IMG/VR virus record: IMGVR_UViG_3300037285_000166
Span: 1 to 29,168 of that record
Source of the DNA: a virus
Length of the DNA: 29,168 nt
Strand: one strand, 5' to 3'
A model generated the notes under the pieces. The model had not been told where the DNA came from, ran no database searches, and saw only the letters and a program-made list of their open reading frames with translations. Below, one piece after another: positions 20,447 to 27,800 of the stretch (the first letter of the stretch is position 1; each line of letters opens with the position of its first letter). The position numbers were made by a program, and so were the translations under genes.

Positions 20447-20878
20447 CTATGCAAACACGTCAAAATCGCCATCCGCTTGGAACGATCCCCCGCCTTTTCC
20501 GTCAGTCCTGCGCCCGCCGAGCCGGTCAAATTCACCCACGCCGAGGAAGCCATAGCCCGCCCCGTCGCAAATGTGGCTTTCGTCGTTCTTGGAGGGTTTG
20601 TCGGCGTAGCGATCCTCGCCCGTGACCGCCAGACGCTTGAAGTGCCACGCCCCCATCAGCCCCTTGTGCAGCATCGGGCAGTGTCGCTTGTTCAGCAAGA
20701 GCCCAGGCTTGCCGTCGTCGCTGGGAGCTTGCTCTTGGCCTAGATCAAGGATGCGTTGAAGGCTGGGCACCGACTTGCCGGAGCCGACCGGCCCGATGAT
20801 GAAGCTCGCAAAGCTGCGCTCCTGCTTGTACTTCCAGGCGACAGGCGACGTGGTGTAATCCCAGGTTGAGCTTGTCAT
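20447..20878 (-). pseudogene. Internally deleted large terminase relic
   Basis: 143 aa. N-part: WDYTTSPVAWKYKQERSFAS, then GPVGSGKS, a classical Walker A (residues 29-36), as in terminases of T7/N4-like podoviruses. From about residue 57 (DGKPGLLLNKRHCPMLHKGL) the sequence is the C-terminus of the same family, through RYADKPSKNDESHICDG with the last nuclease Asp (105) kept. Walker B, coupling motif and most of the nuclease, several hundred residues, are missing. The junction is in frame at DDG. It cannot package DNA, and a different TerL lies at the left end of the window. Last gene of the late operon, coupled by ATGA. Confidence 0.8.
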
Positions 20879-21252
20879 ACATCTACATCAACCTGCGTCA
20901 GCCCCATCGCGGCCAACACCGCCAGCGCGTCGTCACCAACGCAAGCGGTCAGTTTGTCGGGCATGGCCGTCACAGGCGTCAGGCTGAACACCAGCGCCGC
21001 TTGTGCGCGCCGTGCCGCATCCATGTCTATAATGTTGTCAACGTCCCATGAGGGGCGCTGTAGGCCGCTCTGCGCCGCCGTTGTGAATGCGTCAGACACG
21101 ATCAAGCTTGCACAGGCGTAAAGGTTGCCCCCCGCGTCCTGCCAGTTTAGCCCCACGTAGGTTTCTGCATCGTCGGGACGGTAGCCCAATACCATGGCTA
21201 GGTTGTTGGCATCATCCCGCAGCGCCTCGGGGCAAGCGATTGTTAGTCTCAT
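20875..21252 (-). CDS. Phage late protein, unknown (125 aa)
   Basis: MRLTIACPEALRDDANNLAM, YVGLNWQDAGGNLYACASL and ARRAQAALVF match unnamed proteins found beside tail genes in Rhodobacterales prophages. Mixed alpha/beta, no signal peptide. Overlaps the tail gene stop by TGATG. Probably virion-associated or a tail chaperone; inference. Confidence 0.7.
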   Translation of the reverse strand: MRLTIACPEALRDDANNLAMVLGYRPDDAETYVGLNWQDAGGNLYACASLIVSDAFTTAAQSGLQRPSWDVDNIIDMDAARRAQAALVFSLTPVTAMPDKLTACVGDDALAVLAAMGLTQVDVDV

Positions 21253-22541
21253 CAGTAACCTCCTGTAACTGTAACGGTCCAGCCGCGAGAGCGCAGTGTG
21301 TCGATTGCGGCCTCGCCAGTTGCCGAGGGGGCAGAGCCGCCCGATTGGTCAAACACCCCTGCCGCAATACCGGATGCCACGAGCGACACCAGGATGTTGT
21401 CGATGCTGGTTTGCGTCAGTGCGGTGCTGGTAAATGCGTCGGTAAAGTCTCCGCCTTTTACATTGTCGAAGGCATTAGCTGGGAAGCTCGTTAGGCTGGT
21501 GCAGTTATCCCAAGCCAGAAAAAAGTTAGTCCCAGAAGATGTGTCGATGGCTGGGAAGCTGGTGAGGCTAGAGCAGTCACGCCAAGCCGCAGTGAAATCA
21601 GTCCCTGCTGACGTGTCGATCAGAGGAAAGCTCGTCAGGCTTCTGCAGCCCCGCCAAGCCCCAAAGAAGTCTGTCCCCGAAGACGTGTCGATCAGAGGGA
21701 AACTCGTCAGGCTGTCGCAGTTAAACCAAGCCAGCCTGAAACTAGTCCCTGCTGACGTGTCGATCAGAGGGAAACTCGTCAGGCTGTTGCATTTATACCA
21801 AGCAAAAGAGAAATTAGTCCCCGAAGACGTGTCAATAAGGGGGAAGCTGGTAAGGCCAGAGCAGTCGCGCCAAGCCCGAACAAAGCCAGTCCCCGAAGAC
21901 GTGTCGATCAGAGGGAAGGAAGTAAGTTCCGACCATTCGCGCCAATAGCTGCTAAAATCCGTAACCGAACCATAGCTGGCAGTCGCGCCGTTTGCCACAA
22001 AGTAAGCCTCGGTCGCAGCAGCATCCCCCGCACTCAAAGCCCCGTCGCGGATCACCTGCCCGACGATTGCATTGCCCGGGAAATACAGGCCGCCCCTGCC
22101 GCCAATGTCATACGGACCAGCAGGAATGTTCACACCGTAGGAAGCCGTCCCTTGGTCCGTTGCCAGAACCATTGTGCCGGTAAAGCCGCCCGTTGGTACT
22201 GTAACGGACAGGCGATCATCAACCTTGTCCAGCGTGGCGCGGTCGGGGGCTGTCTGATAGATCGGTCTAGCTGCGACAGTTGCTTGCGCGGCGTGGTTGT
22301 CGTTGCCGGAATTGTCCAGCATCAGCCCAACAGGTTGTCCCGCCGTTGTGACAGGCGTGGTGCCTGCGCTATCTTGGAACAGCGTGGACAGGTCGGATGG
22401 GCCGTACCATGCGCCTGTCTCGCTTCCCGTGAACAGATCAGCAGGGGTGAACACGCCGAAAGGCTGTCCGACGCCGAGCCGCCGGCCGAAAGGCGACGGA
22501 ATGCCGTTGAAGGTTTTTTCGAAAGGGCTCTTGAACGGCAT
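21252..22541 (-). CDS. Tail/receptor-binding-like protein with BspA-type leucine-rich repeats (429 aa)
   Basis: N-part (residues 1-195) begins MPFKSPFEKTFNGIPSPFGR and has LDNSGNDNHAAQATVAARP, typical of phage virion proteins with a laminin-G-like fold. Residues 200-370 hold about seven copies of a 24-residue repeat with consensus W..C..LTSFPLIDTSSGT.F..A, the BspA/DUF285 type of leucine-rich repeat known from surface proteins. The C-terminus ends in a small domain (EAAIDTLRSRGWTVTVTGG), the usual last piece of DUF285 proteins. Probably binds the host surface. Confidence 0.8.
   Translation of the reverse strand: MPFKSPFEKTFNGIPSPFGRRLGVGQPFGVFTPADLFTGSETGAWYGPSDLSTLFQDSAGTTPVTTAGQPVGLMLDNSGNDNHAAQATVAARPIYQTAPDRATLDKVDDRLSVTVPTGGFTGTMVLATDQGTASYGVNIPAGPYDIGGRGGLYFPGNAIVGQVIRDGALSAGDAAATEAYFVANGATASYGSVTDFSSYWREWSELTSFPLIDTSSGTGFVRAWRDCSGLTSFPLIDTSSGTNFSFAWYKCNSLTSFPLIDTSAGTSFRLAWFNCDSLTSFPLIDTSSGTDFFGAWRGCRSLTSFPLIDTSAGTDFTAAWRDCSSLTSFPAIDTSSGTNFFLAWDNCTSLTSFPANAFDNVKGGDFTDAFTSTALTQTSIDNILVSLVASGIAAGVFDQSGGSAPSATGEAAIDTLRSRGWTVTVTGGY
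21435..21944. repeat. 72-bp tandem repeats of the tail protein
   Basis: Six complete 72-bp units start at 21944, 21872, 21800, 21728, 21656 and 21584 on the minus strand, with a degenerate seventh. Units are similar but not identical; the core encoding LTSFPLIDTS is best conserved, and the residues around W and C vary. Confidence 0.85.
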
Positions 22542-22553
22542 CGGAATCTCCGG

Positions 22554-22838
22554 TCAGGCGTGGTAGACGTTGATCACGGCGTCATCGCGGGAGAACGCAT
22601 AGAGATCCGTGTAGCTTCCGCCTGGGAAAATATCGTCGAGCGTGCCGCGCTCACCTTCGCGGGTCACGTAATCGAAGCCATCCGCAAAATCGGAAGCCGA
22701 GGGCGTCGCGCCCGTAGTGCCCATGATGGTCACAAGGTCGCCATACTTGATCTGGAAGGCGATCGTGCCCGGGCTCGAGGATCCGGTCAGCTTCGTGACG
22801 GTATAGGCGGGCACATCAACTCGCTTGGGGGGTGGCAT
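22554..22838 (-). CDS. Phage late protein, unknown (94 aa)
   Basis: ATG 22838 follows AAGGAAACTGAA. Strand-rich (TIAFQIKYGDLVTIMGTTGA) and ends in DDAVINVYHA, consistent with a small virion or tail-associated protein between the spanins and the tail gene. Not recognised. Confidence 0.65.
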   Translation of the reverse strand: MPPPKRVDVPAYTVTKLTGSSSPGTIAFQIKYGDLVTIMGTTGATPSASDFADGFDYVTREGERGTLDDIFPGGSYTDLYAFSRDDAVINVYHA

Positions 22839-22889
22839 TTCAGTTTCCTTCCGAGTTCAGGCCATCCAGCAGGCCGGGGGTGTATTCGG

Positions 22890-23111
22890 TTATTCGATTT
22901 TCCGCTGGCAGGCGGCTTCAAAGGCATTGTACGCGCGCCCGATCTCCGCGACCGTCTGCGCGGTGTCCGACCTCGAGCGCGACGGCAGGCTACCCTGCCA
23001 CACATCGCACAGCGCCTGCTCAGTCGCGGAAACCGCGGGTGTCGTCTTCTGGCTGCACGCCGTCAGCATCGCGAGCGCGGCGACGGATATCATCAGCGTT
23101 TTTCCGATCAT
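22890..23111 (-). CDS. Outer-membrane spanin lipoprotein (Rz1-like)
   Basis: 73 aa with a lipoprotein signal MIGKTLMISVAALAMLTAC (lipobox LTAC, Cys19). Its first 92 bases lie inside the inner spanin gene in another frame, the classical Rz/Rz1 arrangement. With its partner it would fuse inner and outer membranes at lysis. ATG 23111 follows GGAGATGCAGGACC. Confidence 0.8.
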   Translation of the reverse strand: MIGKTLMISVAALAMLTACSQKTTPAVSATEQALCDVWQGSLPSRSRSDTAQTVAEIGRAYNAFEAACQRKIE

Positions 23112-23265
23112 GGTCCTGCATCTCCTTTTGCGCCTCTCCGCGGCCCTTCGAGCGGCTTTGGCGTTGCAGCCACCGGAGATACGCCAAGGCAGCGAGAGCC
23201 GCCGCCACTGCCTGTCCTGCGCGGCTGCCGGCGATCCAGCGCCATGCGGCGATGATCCACGTCAC
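23020..23265 (-). CDS. Inner-membrane spanin (Rz-like)
   Basis: 81 aa. Hydrophobic N-terminal segment (about residues 15-33, GQAVAAALAALAYLRWL) followed by a charged coiled coil (AQKEMQDHDRKNADDIRRRA). Start is GTG 23265 in a GTGA overlap with the endolysin stop. The embedded lipoprotein gene supports the spanin call; sequence motifs alone would not. Confidence 0.75.
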   Translation of the reverse strand: MTWIIAAWRWIAGSRAGQAVAAALAALAYLRWLQRQSRSKGRGEAQKEMQDHDRKNADDIRRRARDADGVQPEDDTRGFRD

Positions 23266-24020
23266 GTCTCACGCCCCCTCACAATCCACCACAGACCCGC
23301 CAGTGCAGCTATAACGAGTACTGCGGCTACTGCGTAGGGGATAGGCCCCTCACTACTTGACAGAACACCACCACTGCCCAGCAAGCTACCTGCGACCGTC
23401 TGCACGCCACGATTGCTCGCAGCATCCTTGATGGTGAACATAACGCTTTTCTTGCCAGCCGCCTTGGCTGTCGGCGGCTCTGCCGTATCCGTCGCGACGG
23501 TTTCGTCGTAGGCCCATTCGATAGACTGCGCCCGTACCTCGTGAACGCGCCGTGACCAGCCGTTCTTGAATGTAGACCAGTGACGAAGGCTTTTCATGAA
23601 AGACAGCCGTTTGTCGCAGTAGCGATGGATTAGCTCATCGGGCGGAACGTCCCGCGTCTGGGAAACCGTTTCGTTCCCCACGATGCCATCAACCTGTGCG
23701 CCGATGACCGTTTGCAGCCATCTCACCGCGCGCCCCGGACCGCTGTTCACGGCGGCGTCAAACACGCAATAGGCCACGCCCGGCGGCAGGTCATCAGCAT
23801 GGACCGCGTGCCAGTATTGCGTGTGGTAGATCCGCTCGACCTCGGCATTCGTGATCTTTCTCACGTGCCGGGGCGGCTGTTTTTGCCTAAACCGGTAGGC
23901 GTCATATGTGCGCTGCGTCACGCCCTTCATGGTCGCGCCGCCTGGATCTCGCGGATGATCCGAAAAACCGCCCTCGTGGACTTTCAGAAGATCAAACGCG
24001 CGGGGAAACCGGTCAGTCAT
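23262..24020 (-). CDS. GH108-type endolysin with C-terminal membrane segment
   Basis: 252 aa. Cleaves peptidoglycan glycan strands. Seen: catalytic Glu16 in HEGGFSDHPRDPGG followed by ATMKGVTQ, then YWHAVHADDLPPGVAYCVFD, and GIVGNETV of the peptidoglycan-binding half. Unusual is a membrane segment at about residues 228-247 (PIPYAVAAVLVIAALAGLWW) preceded by a Gly/Ser linker. A C-terminal tail anchor could hold the enzyme inactive in the membrane until lysis. TGATG overlap with the 27-residue peptide. Confidence 0.88.
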   Translation of the reverse strand: MTDRFPRAFDLLKVHEGGFSDHPRDPGGATMKGVTQRTYDAYRFRQKQPPRHVRKITNAEVERIYHTQYWHAVHADDLPPGVAYCVFDAAVNSGPGRAVRWLQTVIGAQVDGIVGNETVSQTRDVPPDELIHRYCDKRLSFMKSLRHWSTFKNGWSRRVHEVRAQSIEWAYDETVATDTAEPPTAKAAGKKSVMFTIKDAASNRGVQTVAGSLLGSGGVLSSSEGPIPYAVAAVLVIAALAGLWWIVRGRET

Positions 24021-24103
24021 CAGTTACCTCCCTGATTATCGCGCAGATACCGTGTGAGTTCCGACAGGGTGTCGACCATGCGGGGACGGGCGGGCATTTT
24101 CAT
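24020..24103 (-). CDS. 27-aa peptide of the lysis cassette
   Basis: ATG 24103 follows GGGAGTACGCCGAA and overlaps the upstream stop by ATGA; its own stop overlaps the endolysin start by TGATG and its codons contain the endolysin ribosome site (GGGAGG). Sequence MKMPARPRMVDTLSELTRYL then RDNQGGN: basic start, helix. Probably a real peptide or a coupling frame that sets endolysin translation. Confidence 0.55.
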   Translation of the reverse strand: MKMPARPRMVDTLSELTRYLRDNQGGN

Positions 24104-24426
24104 TTCGGCGTACTCCCGTTACTGATATAGTCGATCAGCGTGTCGATCTTGTCCTCGGTGCGCCGCTGTCCCTGTTCGATGCTGATCAGGCGCTGGTCCA
24201 AGCGCGCGGCCCCGGATTGCAGGGTGTTGACGGCACTCGTGTTTTGCGAAATGTCCTGGCGATCTTCGGCTTGCCGCGCCTGCAGCATATCGACGCCGTT
24301 CTTGGCGTCCGTGACCTGCGTTCCGATCCAGATACCGCCACCGATGAGCGTGACCAGGATCGTCCAAGCCAGCGACTTGTTAAGGGTTACGCCCCTTTCG
24401 GAATTTTCAATCATTGGGCGGTTCAC
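24100..24426 (-). CDS. Single-pass membrane coiled-coil protein, candidate holin or lysis regulator (108 aa)
   Basis: One hydrophobic segment at residues 18-37 (SLAWTILVTLIGGGIWIGTQ) followed by a long coiled coil (SAARLDQRLISIE region). It sits directly upstream of the endolysin. Single-span holins exist, but the long coiled coil is more typical of membrane-anchored regulatory proteins. No second holin is seen. Confidence 0.65.
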   Translation of the reverse strand: MNRPMIENSERGVTLNKSLAWTILVTLIGGGIWIGTQVTDAKNGVDMLQARQAEDRQDISQNTSAVNTLQSGAARLDQRLISIEQGQRRTEDKIDTLIDYISNGSTPK

Positions 24427-24695
24427 CTCATGCCCTCATTACGTTGCAAAACATATCGGGCGCGAGCGACGTCGTCTTCCCATGCCTTCTTGATGTGGTT
24501 CTCCTGCCAGAAAAAAACGGTATTGATCAGAACCCCGAACCGGCGCCAGAACTCGCTGTCGCGCCCGTTGAGATAAGCGCGCGAAGAAAGGCCCTGCGCC
24601 GTCGAGCCACCAAAGAATATCGCGTTGGCACCACGCGTCAGAAGGCTGCCGATGTCACACAGCAGGCGCCGAATAAGATATCCGCAGCGGGTCAT
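24423..24695 (-). CDS. Small phage late protein (ANAIFFGGS type, 90 aa)
   Basis: Start ATG 24695 (MTRCGYLIRRLLCDI) rather than the longer frame to 24758, which has no site. The pattern ANAIFFGGSTAQGLSSRAYL and INTVFFWQENHIKKAWEDD is one I associate with unnamed phage proteins near lysis genes. ATGA overlap with the holin-like gene. Function unknown. Confidence 0.68.
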   Translation of the reverse strand: MTRCGYLIRRLLCDIGSLLTRGANAIFFGGSTAQGLSSRAYLNGRDSEFWRRFGVLINTVFFWQENHIKKAWEDDVARARYVLQRNEGMR

Positions 24696-24863
24696 GCCAG
24701 ACACCCCGCCTGAACATGGCGGCCGTAGAATCCGCAAAAGTTGGGAGGCACATGGCAAGGTGTCATTGCAAATCCTGATCTAAGGGGTCCAGGTTGCATC
24801 ACACATCTTGCGCGGCGCTGCAGGCCATATACCACATATGGGCCCGCAATGAAAGACCGCCGA
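24696..24863 (-). promoter_or_regulatory. Gap between polyvalent protein and lysis genes
   Basis: 168 bases with no convincing gene. It has an ATTGCAAA site (24765-24772) like those of the immunity region, so a minor promoter for lysis genes is possible; no clear -35/-10 pair. Confidence 0.3.
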
Positions 24864-27800
24864 TCAGTCGTAAAGCTGCGGCGCCATGTCCCGCTCTATG
24901 CCCGGTCGCAGCTTGTCGTTGATGTTCACGCCGCGCTGCACGCCCTCGCTCCACCGCTGGCGAGAGCCGATCGACCGGCGGATGCTGGATCCGGTGATCG
25001 GGAACGTCGGGTGCTTCTGATTGAACGCGCGGATCCGCTTGAGAAGCGCGGGCGTCATGCCGCCGCCCTCGGACACCGCCTTGGCAATGTCGCCGTGCAG
25101 GCTCGAGCGTTCGCGGATGATCTTCTTTTCCGCGTCGCGCATGCGGCTCATGTCGTCATACCGCTCGGCCAGCCGGGCCGGGGTGAACCCCATGGCCTGC
25201 ACGATCGCCTCATAGGGCGACACGTCCTCCAGGATCGGATCCCCGTTGCGCGTCTCGACCCCGTCCATGGTGTAGCGCACGCCCTTGGAGATATCGCGCG
25301 CCATCTTGGGAACCATGGCCTCAGCCCCGCGCCACCAGTCTTGTTCAGCCATGTATTGCATGCCGCGGCCCATGCTGAACACGATGCTGGCCGCCGGCCC
25401 CGCGAGCTCGTGAACGTAATGCGTGACCGTGTCTTGCGCGTCCATGTCGTAAAACGGGCCGCGGAACCAAAGGTTCGGGATGCCAATGCGCTCGGACAGT
25501 GCGATCTCGCTGATCTGCCCCGGCACGCCCTTGAGCGCCATCCCCATCATGTAGTTCCAGGCGGCCGTGCCGGTGCTGTTGCCCTCCATCAGAAGCGCGT
25601 CATGCAGCCATTCGTCGATATCGTCGTCATCGCCGCCCGAGAACAGGCCCAGAAGCGTCGTGATGAGGCCGTAGCCCCAGACGCCGGTGATCCCCGCATG
25701 CGCCATCATCGAAAGGCTGATGCCGACCAGTTGCGCCTTGGCTTCGCGGCGTTCCTCGTCGGTCTTGCCCTCAAATGTCTGGTAGGTGTCGCGGAACAGG
25801 CGGTAGATGGCATTCACTTGGAATTGCCTGAAGATGAAGAACACGCGCGGCCAGTCGCCTTGCATGAACCGCGGCCGCGAACTGCCTTGGTAATCGAAAT
25901 GCGTCTTCCACGTCACGGACCCGGCCTTGTCGACCGCGCCCTCGCGCGTGCCGCCCTCGGCCATAGCCATGCGGTACGCGGCGAGGAACGTCACCTCGCG
26001 GTTGGCAACCTCGGCCTTGTGGAAAAGGTACGAGAAGAAGCGCATGATCTTTTCGCGCGTCCCGCTGTATTCCACGCCCGTTTCCGCGACCGATGCAAGG
26101 TCGTGCCCTTGGGTCCGAGTGATGATCCCGCGCTTGTGCGCGCTCTCCAGCGCGTCCTTTTCATCTTGCGACAAGCGGCTCGATGCGGTGGCGTCGCCAC
26201 GCCCGGATGCGAAATCGAGCCCCGCCCGGCCAAGCTGCCGCGCGATCTCGCCCACGCTGGCATTGCGGAACGCCGCGTTCATGATGGGTATGCCCATGAT
26301 CGTTGTCTGCGTCAGGTTGACCATGGCCGCCGCCGGCGTCGCCCCGAGATACCAGACAAAGGCCAGTGACGTGATCGCCGTCGAGGCGCCCGACACTTGC
26401 GGGTTCATGGTCCACTGGTGCCGGCGGTTCATCTCGTCGACCACCAGCGTCGCGCGGTTGCTGTCGCTGCTCTGCGCGGCTTCGGTATATGCCTCGTCGA
26501 TCGCGTCCTGCATCTGCAGCCCGTATTTCAACCGCGCCAGTTGGTGCGAGCCGTGGAACATATGGTGCGTGTAGGCGCGCAGCGCGTCCTTCTGGTAGCC
26601 TTGGCGGCCTTTCCGGTGGATCCGGTTGGTGCGGATCGACTGATCGGGCAAGGTTTCCAGCCACCTCTGCCAGACCGTGTCCATGACCGCGGGCTCGACG
26701 TCCCAGGTGGCCAGCAGGTTTTCCATGTCGGCCACGAAGGTCGGATCAACCATGGTCTTGAGATCGGTATCCGCCGCGCCGAGAACGCCCGTGTCGACGG
26801 TGTAGCCCTCGGCCTCCAGCTTCTTGGCCTCTTCGCGCTGCTTGCGCTGCTTCTCGAACCGCGAGAATGACACCACCTTGCCCTTGCTGTCGCGCGCCGC
26901 CACGAAGTAGCTGCCGAACCGGGCGAGCGGGAAATAGACGCCTTGCAGGCGGTTCGACTCGAACTGCTGCCGCATCTCTGCAATGCGCGCGTTCTGCGCC
27001 CAGCCCATGCGCGCCTTGGCCTGTTTCAGCTTTGCCTTCGCGTCTTCGGCCGCGTCGCGCTTTTCCTTGCCGGTCAGGCCCTCGTCGGCGATGCGCTGCA
27101 TCTCCTTGTCATGGGCCCGCTGCGCCCGCTTGACCGCGACGCGCTGCGCGTTCTTGACATTCTCGATGATGGCTTTCTCGAACTCGTCGGCGATATTGCC
27201 ATAGTCGTCGCGCACCTTGCGGAACAGAGTCCGGAACTCGGGCGGCAGATCCTTGAACTCGGCGCGCAGCAGATCGTAATCCGCGGCGCGGACCCGGTTC
27301 TGCTTCTGCGAATAGTTGCCCGGGTCGAAAGCCTTGGACGGGTCGATCCCGGCCAGCGTGGACCGGTGCATCAGGTCCATCATCCGGCCGTTGGCCTCGG
27401 TATCCTTGCCGGCCTTGCTCATCCAGTCCCGCGCAAGCTCGTCGGTCTTGGCGTGCCATTCCTGGCGCAGCGTGTCCATCAGGTCTTTCAGCTTGAGATA
27501 AACCCGCGCTGACGGCAGGTTGCGCCCCAATTCCTCGAAGAGCGGCCGCCCCGGCACCAGCGCCAGCACGTTGGCCTTGCCCGTGCGCCCGCCCATGGAG
27601 TCGGTCAGAAGGTCGTTCCAGAGATCCTTGCCCTTGGAGCGCCATGTCCGCGGGGCGCCCATCGGCACGCCCTTGGGGGACGCGGGGTCGCGCCGCATGC
27701 CCTGCACCGGCCCGCGCACGCCGCGCCCGCCGCCGGGGCCGCGCCCGCCGATTTCGCCCGACCGGATCCGCTCGAACACCTCGGCGGCCTCGTTGGCCCC

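Noticed and set aside
20123-20743. Rightward Ala/Pro/Thr repeat frame across the terminator
   Set aside because: Same hexamer array in another frame, and it reads through a strong terminator into the opposite late gene.
21435-21944. Possible CRISPR array
   Set aside because: The regular 72-bp units are in-frame coding leucine-rich repeats without unique spacers.
24741-26369. 542-residue rightward frame opposite the polyvalent protein
   Set aside because: Arg/His/Ala-rich shadow of a well-supported leftward gene, with no motif or ribosome site.
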